DNA from: Algoriphagus hitonicola
GTDB taxonomy: Bacteria; Bacteroidota; Bacteroidia; Cytophagales; Cyclobacteriaceae
DNA: 64,000 nucleotides
Assembly (NCBI RefSeq): GCF_900113375.1
Contig: NZ_FOPC01000006.1
Location: 205,225-269,224 of the forward strand
Reading direction: 5' to 3'
How positions within the stretch are numbered: position 1 is the first letter of the stretch; the number at the start of each line of letters is the position of its first letter. The position numbers and the translations under genes were made by a program. Positions 43,302 to 53,724 of the stretch are shown here, in pieces. The notes under the pieces are model-generated. The model saw only the letters and a program-made list of their open reading frames with translations, was not told where the DNA came from and made no database searches.

Positions 43302-44102
43302 ATGAGCGATTTTGAAACAGGTTATTTCTCAGAAGGAAATTTGGGAGGATGGAAATTAGCGTCTGATCTACCTTTTCCCAACCGGGCCATGGCTTTTGGC
43401 GACGGTCTATTTGAAACGATGGTTTACGATGGCGAAAAGATCCGTTTTTTTGATCATCATATCGATCGGCTAAAAAACGGTATGCACCTATTGGGTCTGG
43501 ATATGAGTGAGCTTAATCCCGAGGAGATTTTATCGCTTATCCATTCGGTAGAGCCAAAGCGAATCAAATGGACCGTCTATCGGGCAGGAGCTGGAAAATA
43601 TTATCCGGAAAACTGCAAAATCCATCAAGTAGTGCAAATCGCTCCTTTGGCGAATATTCCTGATCATAATCTTCGGGCTGTATTTAGTCAGCGGGTATTT
43701 TTGACACATTCGATTATTTCACATTGCAAAACACTTAATTCGCTTCCCTATGTTTTAGCGGCTTTGGAGCGGAAAGAACGGGGAACTGATGAAATTATTT
43801 TATTGGATTCACAAGGAAATGTCTCTGAAGCAGGGGCATCAAATATTTATTGGGCTAGGGGAGAAAACGTTTATACTCCATCGCTGCAATCAGGATGTAT
43901 AGCGGGTGTCAGTAGAAGAGTTATCCTCCGGCATTTTCGGGAAAGCGGAATTCCGGTTGAAGAGGGACTTTTTAAACCTCAGGATCTTCTCCAAGCCGAT
44001 CGGGCCTGGATTTCAAACGTGACAGGTATAAGATATTTAAAATCAATCGAAAACACGGAATATATGGATGAACCTTTCCCGGTTCTCAAGAGATTGTTTT
44101 GA
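43302..44102 (+). CDS. Aminotransferase class IV (4-amino-4-deoxychorismate lyase-like)
   Basis: A 266-residue PLP enzyme of fold type IV. Seen are the N-terminal AFGDGLFETMVY, the PLP lysine Lys143 in HCKTLNSLPYV, Glu177 in VSEAGASNIYW and the GCIAGVSRR phosphate-binding turn. The small size and weak N-terminus fit PabC-like lyases of folate synthesis better than branched-chain aminotransferases, but the two cannot be separated with certainty. No other folate genes are nearby. Confidence 0.82.
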   Translation: MSDFETGYFSEGNLGGWKLASDLPFPNRAMAFGDGLFETMVYDGEKIRFFDHHIDRLKNGMHLLGLDMSELNPEEILSLIHSVEPKRIKWTVYRAGAGKYYPENCKIHQVVQIAPLANIPDHNLRAVFSQRVFLTHSIISHCKTLNSLPYVLAALERKERGTDEIILLDSQGNVSEAGASNIYWARGENVYTPSLQSGCIAGVSRRVILRHFRESGIPVEEGLFKPQDLLQADRAWISNVTGIRYLKSIENTEYMDEPFPVLKRLF

Positions 44103-44229
44103 TTTTTTTTTCTAAAAATAAATCCACTTCACTCCACCTTCCTTCTAAAATCTTATATTTAACGGTTTGTATTTTATGAATTAGTCCTATACCAAAACCC
44201 TTTGCCCAAAAACTAACCTATTATTCTAT

Positions 44230-45873
44230 ATGCTCTTAGAACCTTTAGATTTAGTAGTATTTATTGGATACTGCTTGCTCATTATTGGAATGGGTCTTTT
44301 TGTCTCTCAGGAGAAAAAAGGCCACGTCAAAAATTCCTCTGACTACTTTCTGGCATCCAAGGCCTTGCCTTGGTGGGCAGTTGGAGCCTCGCTTATCGCC
44401 TCAAATATCTCTGCCGAACAGTTTATTGGTATGTCAGGATCGGGATTCGCCTTAGGTTTGGCGATTTCCACTTATGAATGGATGGCTGCGGCAACTTTAT
44501 TGGTGGTAGCTATATTTTTCTTGCCCATTTATATCAAAAAGGGGATTTATACGATGCCGGGATTTCTCCTGGATCGGTATGATACGCGGGTAAGAACTAC
44601 CATGGCGATTTTCTGGCTGTTACTTTATGTATTTGTCAATTTGACTTCGGTACTTTATCTGGGCGCTTTAAGTTTGAATACGATCTTAAATGTGCCCATG
44701 GTATATGGGATCATTGGATTAGCACTTTTTGCTATGATCTATTCGATTTATGGTGGGTTAAAAGCTGTAGCATGGACAGATGTGGTTCAGGTAGTGTTTT
44801 TAATTGCGGGAGGTTTGGCTACGACCTATATCTCCTTACAAATGGTCGGTGGCGGAGACGCTTGGGAAGGCTTGGGATTGCTTCGTCAGGAAGTACCCGG
44901 ACATTTTTCGATGATTCTATCCAAAGGTGAAATGATGATTTCGGATGGGAAAGGGGGCACTTACGATGCCTATCAAGATCTTCCGGGGATTTCCGTTTTG
45001 GTCGGAGGAATGTGGATTACCAATTTGAGCTATTGGGGATTCAATCAATACATCACTCAGCGAGCTCTTGCCGCTAAAAGTCTTGATGAAGCCCAGAAAG
45101 GGATGATTTTCGCAGGTTTCTTGAAATTATTGATGCCTCTCATTGTAGTTATTCCTGGGATTGCAGCTTGGGTCATTGTCAAAAACGGGATTGATGTTCA
45201 GTTTATGGAATCTATGAAAGATCCAGTTACTGGTTTGATCAAATCGGATAGAGCTTATCCAACTTTATTACAACTACTTCCCGTAGGTCTCAAAGGTTTG
45301 GCTTTCGCTGCTTTGACTGCTGCGATCGTTTCCTCATTGGCTTCCATGGCCAATAGCACCTCGACGATTTTCACCATGGATATTTATAAGAAATACTTTG
45401 GTCAGAATGCCTCCGAGACGAAGCAAGTAAGAGTAGGACGAATTACTGCTGCTGTGGCCTTTGTGGTTGCCGCAATCGTAGCCCCTGCATTGGGGCAGCT
45501 GGATCAGGCCTTTCAGTTTATTCAGGAATACACAGGCTTTATTAGCCCTGGCGTATTTGCGATTTTCTTCTTTGGGGTATTTTGGAAAAAAACCACTTCC
45601 AATGCCGCCTTGGTTGGTGCGGGACTTAGTATTCCACTTTCCATCGTGCTTAAAGTGTTTTTCCCCGCACTACCGTTTATCGATCGAATGGGAGTGGTGT
45701 TCTTGATTCTAGCCTTGTTGATGATCGTGATTTCATTGGTTGAAGGCAAAGGCAAAGATCATCCAAACAGTATTACAATCAGTAAAGATCTGTTTAAAAC
45801 CAGTACTGCCTTTAAGATCGGTGCCTTTATCATCTCGGGAATTATTGCAGCACTTTATATTGTATTTTGGTAA
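44230..45873 (+). CDS. Sodium/sugar symporter, SSS family
   Basis: A 547-residue transporter with about 13-14 membrane helices, of the sodium:solute symporter family (SGLT-like). Seen are SDYFLASKALPWWAVGASLIASNISAEQFIGMSG and the WGFNQYITQRALAAKS stretch. Because xylulokinase starts at its stop (TAATG overlap) and xylose isomerase follows, the most likely substrate is D-xylose. Confidence 0.9.
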   Translation: MLLEPLDLVVFIGYCLLIIGMGLFVSQEKKGHVKNSSDYFLASKALPWWAVGASLIASNISAEQFIGMSGSGFALGLAISTYEWMAAATLLVVAIFFLPIYIKKGIYTMPGFLLDRYDTRVRTTMAIFWLLLYVFVNLTSVLYLGALSLNTILNVPMVYGIIGLALFAMIYSIYGGLKAVAWTDVVQVVFLIAGGLATTYISLQMVGGGDAWEGLGLLRQEVPGHFSMILSKGEMMISDGKGGTYDAYQDLPGISVLVGGMWITNLSYWGFNQYITQRALAAKSLDEAQKGMIFAGFLKLLMPLIVVIPGIAAWVIVKNGIDVQFMESMKDPVTGLIKSDRAYPTLLQLLPVGLKGLAFAALTAAIVSSLASMANSTSTIFTMDIYKKYFGQNASETKQVRVGRITAAVAFVVAAIVAPALGQLDQAFQFIQEYTGFISPGVFAIFFFGVFWKKTTSNAALVGAGLSIPLSIVLKVFFPALPFIDRMGVVFLILALLMIVISLVEGKGKDHPNSITISKDLFKTSTAFKIGAFIISGIIAALYIVFW

Positions 45874-47378
45874 TGATGAGAAAGCTTTTATTAGGGTTGG
45901 ATATTGGGAGTTCGAGTGTGAAAGCTTCCATTTTAAATGCAGATACGGGAAGAGCCATTGCTTCGAAAGCGTTTCCTGAAGAGGAGATGCCTATCGATGC
46001 ACCTGATGATGGATTTGCCGAGCAGGATCCGGAAATGTGGTGGAAATATGTGCAGCAAGCTTCAAAATTTGTGCTTTCCCAGGCCTCTGTAAAAAAAGGA
46101 GAACTCAAGGGAATCGGCATTGCTTATCAAATGCATGGGTTGGTTTTGGTGGATAAAGATCAGAAAGTGCTTCGATCTTCCATCATCTGGTGTGATAGCC
46201 GGGCGGTGTCTATTGGTGACCAGGCTTTTAAGTCTTTGGGGGAGGAATATTGTCTGAAGAATCTTCTAAATTCCCCGGGAAACTTCACGGCATCCAAGTT
46301 GAGATGGGTGATCGAAAATCAGCCGGAAGTTGCCGCAAAAATTTATAAAATCATGCTTCCGGGAGACTTCATCGCGATGAAGCTGACGGGAGAAATCAAA
46401 ACCTCGGAAACCGGACTTTCCGAAGGGATATTTTGGGATTTTAAGAAAAATGCCCTGAGCAAAAAAATCCTCGATCATTATCAAATTAACCAAACCTGGA
46501 TTCCTGAAATCGTTCCTTCGTTTTCTCTCCAAGGATCGGTTACCTCAGAAGCATCAAAACATACGGGAATTGAAGCAGGTGTACCAGTTGCTTATCGAGC
46601 GGGGGATCAACCTAATAATGCCTTTTCTCTTCAGGTGCTTAAGCCGGGAGAATTGGCAACTACGGCAGGTACTTCTGGTACCGTTTATGGGGTTTGTGAT
46701 ACACCGCTTTTTGATCCATTGTCTAGGGTAAATACCTTTGTCCATGTCAATCATCAGGAGAAAAAACCATCCTATGGGGTACTTCTTTGTGTCAATGGAA
46801 CCGGGATTCTCAACAGCTGGATCAGACGACTGATGGGTGGCAATCGAATCGGGTACGATGAGATGAACAACCTGGCATCTTCAGCAGGAATCGGGTCGGA
46901 AGGATTGACCTTTATTCCGTTTGGAAATGGAGCAGAGCGGATCATGCAAAACCGTAAAGTAGGAGCTCATCTCCTTGGTCTAGATCTCCTCAAGCACAAT
47001 AAAAATCATATGGTGAGAGCGGCGCAGGAAGGAATCGTATCAGCTTTGACCTTTGGTTTTCGGATCATGCAGGAAATGGGCATGACCTTAAACACGGTCA
47101 AGGCCGGTAAAGCCAACATGTTTCTCAGTCCGATTTTCCGAAAGACCTTTATTCACATGAATCGGGTCAATTTGGAGCTTTATGATACAGACGGGGCACA
47201 AGGTGCTGCCCGGGGTGCGGGAATCGGAGCCGGAGTTTTCAGTGGAGAAGCAGAAGCCTTTGAAGGGCTGGAGATGCTGGAGACTTTTGAGCCCAACGAG
47301 AATTTCTTTGAACCATATGAGGAAGTTTATTCCCGCTGGAAAAATCATTTGGAGCAAATCCAAAAAATGAGTTTATAA
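45873..47378 (+). CDS. xylB: Xylulokinase
   Basis: Phosphorylates D-xylulose to xylulose 5-phosphate. The FGGY-family protein has LGLDIGSSSVKASIL near its start, a sugar-contacting MHG (AYQMHGLVL), the catalytic Asp in YRAGDQPNNAFS and the ATP-site TTAGTSGTVYG. The start is ATG at 45873 or 45876, overlapping the symporter stop; an in-frame TTG at 45867 is less likely. About 500 residues, normal for XylB. Confidence 0.93.
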   Translation: MMRKLLLGLDIGSSSVKASILNADTGRAIASKAFPEEEMPIDAPDDGFAEQDPEMWWKYVQQASKFVLSQASVKKGELKGIGIAYQMHGLVLVDKDQKVLRSSIIWCDSRAVSIGDQAFKSLGEEYCLKNLLNSPGNFTASKLRWVIENQPEVAAKIYKIMLPGDFIAMKLTGEIKTSETGLSEGIFWDFKKNALSKKILDHYQINQTWIPEIVPSFSLQGSVTSEASKHTGIEAGVPVAYRAGDQPNNAFSLQVLKPGELATTAGTSGTVYGVCDTPLFDPLSRVNTFVHVNHQEKKPSYGVLLCVNGTGILNSWIRRLMGGNRIGYDEMNNLASSAGIGSEGLTFIPFGNGAERIMQNRKVGAHLLGLDLLKHNKNHMVRAAQEGIVSALTFGFRIMQEMGMTLNTVKAGKANMFLSPIFRKTFIHMNRVNLELYDTDGAQGAARGAGIGAGVFSGEAEAFEGLEMLETFEPNENFFEPYEEVYSRWKNHLEQIQKMSL

Positions 47379-47416
47379 TTAGAACGCAAACCTTTTAAAC
47401 CTAAAAAAACCAAATT

Positions 47417-48730
47417 ATGTCGAAGACTTATTTTAAAGGTATCGATAAGATTCCCTTTGAAGGAAAAGAAAGTGACAATCCACTTGCCTTTCGTTTCTAT
47501 GACGAAAACCGGATAATTGGAGGCAAAACGATGAAGGAACATTTCAAATTTGCGATTGCATATTGGCACTCCTTCTGTGGTACCGGTGGGGACCCTTTCG
47601 GACCAGGCACGATAAATCATCCTTGGGATGCAGATCCAGATCCTGTACAGCGTGCAAAGGATAAAATGGATGCAGCATTTGAGTTTATTTCTAAAATCGG
47701 GGCACCCTATTATTGTTTTCATGACATCGATCTTGTAGATGAGGGGCCGACTCTATCGGAATATGAACGGCGTATGCAGATTATTTCTGATTATGCCCTT
47801 CAGAAACAAAAAGATACTGGGATCAAATTGCTTTGGGGAACAGCCAATGTTTTCAGCAATCCACGCTATATGAACGGGGCATCGACCAATCCAAATTTTG
47901 ATGTGCTGGCTTTTGCCGGGACTCAAGTGAAAAATGCATTGGATGCCACCATTAAATTGGGGGGTGAAAATTACGTTTTTTGGGGTGGTCGTGAAGGATA
48001 CATGTCCTTATTAAATACCGATATGAAACGGGAAACAGAGCATTTGGCTAGATTCCTGACTATGGCGCGGGATTATGCGAGAAAGAACGGCTTTAAAGGT
48101 ACTTTCTTTATCGAGCCAAAACCGATGGAGCCCACCAAACATCAATATGACTATGATTCCGCTACAGTGATTGGATTCCTCAGACATTTTGGATTGGACA
48201 AAGATTTCAAATTGAATATTGAAGTCAACCATGCGACTTTGGCGGGGCATACTTTCCAGCATGAACTTCAGGTGGCCGCAGATGCCGGTATGCTTGGCAG
48301 TATCGATGCCAATCGAGGTGACTATCAAAACGGCTGGGATACGGATCAGTTTGCGTTAAACCTGCAAGAATTAACTGAGGCTATGCTCGTGATGCTTTCT
48401 TCTGGCGGTCTTCAGGGTGGAGGTGTAAACTTTGATGCTAAAATCCGAAGAAATTCCACCGATATGGACGACTTGTTCTTGGCTCATATCGGCAGTATGG
48501 ATGCTTTTGCGAGAAGCATGTTGATCGCGCAGGATATTCTTGATAAATCCGATTACCTCGAGCGTAGAAAGCAGCGGTATTCCAGTTTTGATCAAGGAAA
48601 AGGGAAGGCTTTCGAAGAAGGAAAACTGACCTTGGAAGACCTGAGATCATATGCCATGGAGGTAGGTGAACCACATCAGATCAGTGGAAAACAGGAATAC
48701 TATGAAAATCTCCTGAATCGATTTATTTAA
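47417..48730 (+). CDS. xylA: Xylose isomerase
   Basis: Converts D-xylose to D-xylulose. The 437-residue protein has the metal and substrate residues of class II xylose isomerases: [31 protein letters not shown] and [16 protein letters not shown]. It lies 38 bp after xylB in the same operon and is followed by a strong terminator. No XylR-type regulator is adjacent. Confidence 0.97.
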   Translation: MSKTYFKGIDKIPFEGKESDNPLAFRFYDENRIIGGKTMKEHFKFAIAYWHSFCGTGGDPFGPGTINHPWDADPDPVQRAKDKMDAAFEFISKIGAPYYCFHDIDLVDEGPTLSEYERRMQIISDYALQKQKDTGIKLLWGTANVFSNPRYMNGASTNPNFDVLAFAGTQVKNALDATIKLGGENYVFWGGREGYMSLLNTDMKRETEHLARFLTMARDYARKNGFKGTFFIEPKPMEPTKHQYDYDSATVIGFLRHFGLDKDFKLNIEVNHATLAGHTFQHELQVAADAGMLGSIDANRGDYQNGWDTDQFALNLQELTEAMLVMLSSGGLQGGGVNFDAKIRRNSTDMDDLFLAHIGSMDAFARSMLIAQDILDKSDYLERRKQRYSSFDQGKGKAFEEGKLTLEDLRSYAMEVGEPHQISGKQEYYENLLNRFI

Positions 48731-48743
48731 TATGATTTGAAAG

Positions 48744-48778
48744 GAAATCCGGCTTAGAAATGAGCCGGATTTTTTTTG
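48744..48778 (+). terminator. Terminator after xylA
   Basis: AATCCGGCT (48746-48754) and AGCCGGATT (48763-48771) form a perfect 9-bp stem with an 8-nt loop and eight T in a row. Confidence 0.92.
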
Positions 48779-48922
48779 TCTGATCTAATGATCCAAAATT
48801 ATCGAATTGAATTTGGCATTTTATTGGTATTTACCCGCCTTAGATCTTCAGGGTTTATTTTCAAGTAAAAAAGGATTAAATTCCTAAAATTCTCCTATCT
48901 CACCCATTTGCAAGTCATTATT

Positions 48923-50827
48923 ATGAAGAATTTACTCTTTCTGTTAATTGTAATTTTTATCGGAGCATGTCAATCCAAAAAATTTGAATCTGAGGTAGAA
49001 TTGCCAAAATTGATCTCTGATGGGATGATTTTACAGCGGGATCAGCCGGTGAAAATTTGGGGAAAAGGTATCCCCGGTAAGAATGTGCGCGTAAGTGTAG
49101 CTGGATCGATATCAAGTTCCAAAGTAGAAAAAGACAGCACCTGGATCGTTACCATGCCTTCCAACCCTGCGGGCGGCCCCCATCTACTTACTGTCAACCA
49201 AGAGGAATTTGACGATGTTTATTTTGGAGATGTCTGGGTGGCGGGAGGTCAGTCCAATATGGAATGGCCTTTGAAATCCGGGGTAGTTGGTGCTGAAGAT
49301 GAAATAAAAGGGGCGAATTTTGACCAAATCAGATTTTATAAAGTCCCAAACTCCTACTCTGTGGTCCAGCAAAAGGATCTTTCGGGGGGTGAGTGGGTGA
49401 AGGCGGATAGCACTACATTAGCTGATTTTTCTGCCATCGCTTGGTTTTTTGCAAAGCAAAATCATCTGGAAAAAGAGGTCCCGGTGGGAATAATCGAATC
49501 CAATTGGGGAGGAACTCCGGCAGAAGGATGGACACCGACGCAGATTTTGGCAGGAATGGAGGATATGAGTTTTTCGGAAGAAGCGAATGAGATTTTGGCA
49601 GAGCCAGAAAAATGGGAAAGAGAAAATCTTGCCAATGAAAAACGTCGGGAAATGCGAGATCTGTTGGTTCATCATCCAGACTCCACGACAGCTGCCGCGG
49701 TATCTTCAGTTGGATATAATGATTCGCAATGGCGAAAGATCCAATTACCTCAAAACAATCCATTAGAACATATTGCCTGGGTACGGAGGGATTTTAATCT
49801 CAGTCAGAAATCCGAATTGAGTCTTTTTCTTCCGGATATTAATGAGATGGCCTATATTTTTATCAATGGTGTTCAGATTCATCACAAGGATTGGGGTGAA
49901 AGTATGCCTGAAGTAAAGGTGAATCCAGAGCTTTTATTTGTCGGTCAAAATACGCTGACTATCAGAGTAGTAAATAACTGGAATAATCAACCTCAAGTAG
50001 GTACAAAGGGATCGATGTATTTTTCACAAAATGGAAATAAAATAAATCTTGAGGGAATTTGGAGCTATTCGAATGACTTGGTAGAACCGCAGCTTCCCAA
50101 GGTAGACCGACTCAACTGGAAACCTGGAATGATGTATAATGCCATGATTCATCCGCTCACCAATTATGGTATTCGTGGAGTCATTTGGTATCAGGGCGAA
50201 AGCAATGCCGGACGAGCCGAAGAATATAATGAGGTATTTACTACCTTGATACAGAGTTGGAGACAGGCCTGGGACCAGGGAGAATTTCCATTTTTATATG
50301 TTCAGTTGGCTAATTTTATGGAGCCTGAAGATCTGCAACCGGAAAGCAACTGGGCAGCCCTGAGAGAAGCTCAGCGTAAGGCCTTAGTATTACCTAATAC
50401 TGGAATGGCCGTAGCGATAGATTTGGGTGAGGCAGAGGATATTCATCCGAGAAACAAGCGTGATGTAGGAGATCGATTGTGGCGATTGGCTCGGAATATT
50501 TCATTTTTGGACAGTATAGTGAGTCAGGGTCCTATATTGGATTCGGTAGAAAAAGCCGGTTCAGAATTACGTTTGTTTTATTCCTCAGTAGGGTCAGGCT
50601 TGGAGATAAACACCGGTGAAGAGGTGATTGGGTTTTCGCTCCAAAATCAAGATGAGCAATGGCAGTCCTTTGCCGGAAGAATCATCGAGAAGGATCAAAT
50701 CATAATAGATTTGGATTCTGAATTTGATCCCATAGAGCTTCGATATGCCTGGGCAGACAATCCGAAGGTAAATTTGTACAATTCGGAAAATTTACCTGCA
50801 GTGCCGATTCGCCTAAAAATCAGATAA
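48923..50827 (+). CDS. Lipid-anchored SASA-family esterase (sialate O-acetylesterase-like)
   Basis: A 634-residue lipoprotein (lipobox IGAC, Cys16). It has the SGNH-type nucleophile motif GGQSNMEWP, the WYQGESNAGR block and the Asp-His pair DIHPRNKRDVG, plus a galactose-binding-like insert at about 245-380. The family removes acetyl groups from sialic acid or from xylan. Its position after the xylose operon makes acetylated xylan or xylo-oligosaccharide the more likely substrate. The ATG at 48923 opens the signal peptide; the upstream TTG at 48908 is less likely. Confidence 0.88.
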   Translation: MKNLLFLLIVIFIGACQSKKFESEVELPKLISDGMILQRDQPVKIWGKGIPGKNVRVSVAGSISSSKVEKDSTWIVTMPSNPAGGPHLLTVNQEEFDDVYFGDVWVAGGQSNMEWPLKSGVVGAEDEIKGANFDQIRFYKVPNSYSVVQQKDLSGGEWVKADSTTLADFSAIAWFFAKQNHLEKEVPVGIIESNWGGTPAEGWTPTQILAGMEDMSFSEEANEILAEPEKWERENLANEKRREMRDLLVHHPDSTTAAAVSSVGYNDSQWRKIQLPQNNPLEHIAWVRRDFNLSQKSELSLFLPDINEMAYIFINGVQIHHKDWGESMPEVKVNPELLFVGQNTLTIRVVNNWNNQPQVGTKGSMYFSQNGNKINLEGIWSYSNDLVEPQLPKVDRLNWKPGMMYNAMIHPLTNYGIRGVIWYQGESNAGRAEEYNEVFTTLIQSWRQAWDQGEFPFLYVQLANFMEPEDLQPESNWAALREAQRKALVLPNTGMAVAIDLGEAEDIHPRNKRDVGDRLWRLARNISFLDSIVSQGPILDSVEKAGSELRLFYSSVGSGLEINTGEEVIGFSLQNQDEQWQSFAGRIIEKDQIIIDLDSEFDPIELRYAWADNPKVNLYNSENLPAVPIRLKIR

Positions 50828-50830
50828 GGG

Positions 50831-51901
50831 TTAGTTTCTGTTCCGGTCCAAAACTTCTTTTCCTTCCAGCATTTCCTCGATCATTTCTTTAAATTCTGGT
50901 CTGGGAGGAATTTGGACGACATTTTCAAGAAAGTTTATCGTTTCAAACAATACCCCTTCCCAATCATCGGAAGTGATCGAACTGGCAATGACATGGTCTC
51001 CGGAGTTGGGGAAAGCTTTCTCCTGTTTCAGGTTGGCTGGAGTACTGACTTGCTGATACATTTCGAGCATTTTCGGTACCGAAACCACAAAATCCTGCTC
51101 CTCGTCATTTTTGTAATAATATCCCAAAAACAAGGGCTGATTGATTTTTTTAAAGGTTTCCGCATTCATTTCACTGTAAAGCAAGACGGCTAAGCTTTCG
51201 TAACCATTGATATGGTAATCTTCGGACCAAAAAGCCGCTTTTTCACCTTTTCTGCTTTGGTGATTAACTCCATTTTTCATGGTGGTTTTTTCCGCTAGGA
51301 ATTTCATCCAGGGTTGAAAAAAAGCACTCAGTCGCTCTCCGTTTTCCCGGATAGCAGGAGAGTACAATGCTATCGCTTTGATATCTGGCTGTTGACTGGC
51401 TAATAATAAAGTTAAGGCACCACCCATGGAGGTTCCTACAACGATAACTTCATCTCCGAGACTTTTTCCGATTTGATAGGCTTCTCCTGCGCCATCTGCT
51501 AGTTTTTGGGCGCTGAGGTACTCCATGCCGTTATCCCGTTTGATTCCATGTTCAGGGAGGCGGGTGACAAAAAGATTAGCTCCAAAATGCGCGGATAAAA
51601 ATCGATGGACAGGATCTCCCTCCATAGGGCTTGCTCCAAAACCATGAATGTAAACAATGGAATAGGGGGTTTTGCGCTTGTTTGCCGAGTCTGCCCAGAT
51701 GATGTAAGCCTCGTTTCCAGGCTTGAGGCCAAAAACACTATCTTCCCGGGACTTGAGATAGTTTTCGAGCTCAGATATGCGGGTAGGAATCTCCGGAAAA
51801 TTGATGGTCAATTCTTGTTTTTCGACTTTTGGACCCAACAGATAAGTAATGGCCAATACTATTGCAAGAGCAAAAAAAACAAGGAAAATTTTACGAAGCA
51901 T
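50831..51901 (-). CDS. Membrane-anchored alpha/beta hydrolase
   Basis: A 356-residue hydrolase with one N-terminal membrane segment (about 5-22), the oxyanion stretch YIHGFGASPMEGD and the nucleophile elbow GTSMGG. The catalytic His is probably in SGDHVIASS. Substrate unknown; lipases or carboxylesterases of this type act on acyl glycerides or esters. It is 5 bp after the 195-residue gene upstream and converges on the esterase gene. Confidence 0.85.
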   Translation of the reverse strand: MLRKIFLVFFALAIVLAITYLLGPKVEKQELTINFPEIPTRISELENYLKSREDSVFGLKPGNEAYIIWADSANKRKTPYSIVYIHGFGASPMEGDPVHRFLSAHFGANLFVTRLPEHGIKRDNGMEYLSAQKLADGAGEAYQIGKSLGDEVIVVGTSMGGALTLLLASQQPDIKAIALYSPAIRENGERLSAFFQPWMKFLAEKTTMKNGVNHQSRKGEKAAFWSEDYHINGYESLAVLLYSEMNAETFKKINQPLFLGYYYKNDEEQDFVVSVPKMLEMYQQVSTPANLKQEKAFPNSGDHVIASSITSDDWEGVLFETINFLENVVQIPPRPEFKEMIEEMLEGKEVLDRNRN

Positions 51902-51906
51902 GAATT

Positions 51907-52494
51907 TTAGTCGGTTTGAAGGATGGGGCTACTGCTTTCAAGTTGGATAGAAGTACCATTTTTTAGAAATATGAAGGTACGGGTTTTTAATTGTGAATAA
52001 TTTTCAGGGGTTGGTTTTAGGTACAAACCTAAAAATGGATCCATGCTGCTGAAATCCCTGAATTCTGCTAAGGTTTCCTTTTCATTTGATTCCAAAAGAT
52101 AGGAGATATCTGTCCCAATAGGAAGTCCATTAAAAGGAGCGGTGAGAATGACTGATATATTTGAAATATTTTTAAAGTTGTACCGAGGTAAGCAGCTAAG
52201 CGCAAATGTTTCCCAAGGTAAAGCTGATTCGGGATTTGAAAGCTGAGTCAATCGCTCGGGAACGAATTCAAGCACCAAGAAAAAATCTTTGATATCGACA
52301 GTATCTGCGGCGTTAGAATAGCGTTCGTTTTCATAAGGACCGAAAAAAATTTCGGCTCCGATCAGGTTAGCATCTGAGGGACCTGGACATTGGGCATAGA
52401 GATCTGGCAATTGCTCATGGACACAGGCAACGGTAACCATCATTCCCAAATAGGAAAGAATAATCAGGCAGGTTAACTGAATTTTTCGAAGCAT
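51907..52494 (-). CDS. Predicted lipoprotein, unknown function
   Basis: A 195-residue exported protein. The signal peptide ends in VTVACVHEQ, which can be read as a lipobox with Cys24. The rest is beta-rich with three further cysteines and no recognised domain. It shares an operon with the alpha/beta hydrolase. Confidence 0.65.
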   Translation of the reverse strand: MLRKIQLTCLIILSYLGMMVTVACVHEQLPDLYAQCPGPSDANLIGAEIFFGPYENERYSNAADTVDIKDFFLVLEFVPERLTQLSNPESALPWETFALSCLPRYNFKNISNISVILTAPFNGLPIGTDISYLLESNEKETLAEFRDFSSMDPFLGLYLKPTPENYSQLKTRTFIFLKNGTSIQLESSSPILQTD

Positions 52495-52641
52495 TTTTTT
52501 AGCCTTATTATCAATTAAATTTAACCATTACCGCTGAGTAATTCCAAGAGATTTCCACTGTCTTAAAGATAATTAGGAAATTGACTAAAAAGTGTATCAT
52601 TTTTATCTTGAATCACGTAGTAATGGAAAACTTAAATTCTA

Positions 52642-53208
52642 ATGAAAAAATTTTTAATTGCCTCGTTTTTTACCATGTTCCTTTTCCAGTTACACGCGCA
52701 GGATGGGGTTCCTTCAAAATCTGTTTACTTGGAAGTCGGTGGCCCAGGAATGCCTTACAGTTTTAATTATGATTTTCGTTTTGATTCTGAAAATATGAAC
52801 TCCTGGGGTATGCGAATTGGTGCCGGTGGATATACTATCTCGGAGGGCGAATCTTTTTTCTCTTTGCCTATCATGGCGAATAAGCTTTATGGAAATGGAC
52901 CGCATTATTTTGAATTTGGTATGGGGATGACCTTTTTTGCCTTCAATGAGGATCAAAATCAATATTGTCTTACCGGCTATTATGACCAAAACTCCGGACA
53001 ATATATCTGTACCACCTATGAACAATATCCATTTAATTTTATCCTCGACGTAGATGGCTCACCCAGTGTGATGGGGATGTTGAATTTTGGCTATCGCAAA
53101 GTCCCCGTGGATGGAGGCTTTACTTGGAAAGTAAATATCAATCCACTTTTCAACAACAATGGATTTTGGCCTTTATTTGCCGGGGTTGGTTTTGGTTATG
53201 CATTTTAA
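52642..53208 (+). CDS. Small secreted beta-rich protein, paralogue 1
   Basis: A 188-residue protein with a signal peptide (FQLHAQ-DG) and aromatic-glycine beta strands ending in GVGFGYAF, the kind of C-terminus seen in outer-membrane beta-barrels. It shares its layout with the next gene: VYLEVGGPGMPYSFNYDFRF here, FYLELFGNGITYSLNYDQRF there, and both have FGYRxxPxDGGFxxKxNxxPxF near the end. Function unknown. Confidence 0.7.
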   Translation: MKKFLIASFFTMFLFQLHAQDGVPSKSVYLEVGGPGMPYSFNYDFRFDSENMNSWGMRIGAGGYTISEGESFFSLPIMANKLYGNGPHYFEFGMGMTFFAFNEDQNQYCLTGYYDQNSGQYICTTYEQYPFNFILDVDGSPSVMGMLNFGYRKVPVDGGFTWKVNINPLFNNNGFWPLFAGVGFGYAF

Positions 53209-53226
53209 ATTTTTGAATTCAATTTC

Positions 53227-53724
53227 ATGAAAAATTTCATTCTAATTTCGGTTTTATTTATTGGTCTTTCCAATCTCCAAGCTCAAACTACGGAACCACG
53301 CGAGCAGGGCAAGGCATTTTATTTAGAGCTTTTCGGAAACGGAATTACCTACTCCTTAAATTATGATCAGCGATTTCAGAAACGCATGGATGGATTGGGT
53401 TTCAAAGCTGGAGCATCTTTTTTATCCTTAGGCGGATCTTCAGTTGGGACGGTTCCTGTCGGACTGAATTATCTCTTGGGAAAAGAAGGGAAGTTTTTTG
53501 AAATGGGAATGGGGAGTACCCTGATTTTTGGAGGGGGAAATACAGACTTTGCTGTAGGAGATGGGGAGCCTTTGGATACTTATTTCCTTGGCACGATGAC
53601 CTTTGGGTATCGGAGTGAACCTACGGATGGCGGATTTTTATTTCGAGCCAACCTAACCCCAATTTTTGGAGGGTTTGGCTTTTATCCATTTTTCGGTGGC
53701 ATAAGTGTAGGTTACGCGTTTTAG
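53227..53724 (+). CDS. Small secreted beta-rich protein, paralogue 2
   Basis: A 165-residue signal-peptide protein (SNLQAQ-TT), homologous to the gene 18 bp upstream and ending in ISVGYAF. The pair arose by tandem duplication. A small outer-membrane barrel is the likeliest fold. The stop overlaps the end of the convergent monooxygenase gene by 4 bp. Confidence 0.7.
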   Translation: MKNFILISVLFIGLSNLQAQTTEPREQGKAFYLELFGNGITYSLNYDQRFQKRMDGLGFKAGASFLSLGGSSVGTVPVGLNYLLGKEGKFFEMGMGSTLIFGGGNTDFAVGDGEPLDTYFLGTMTFGYRSEPTDGGFLFRANLTPIFGGFGFYPFFGGISVGYAF

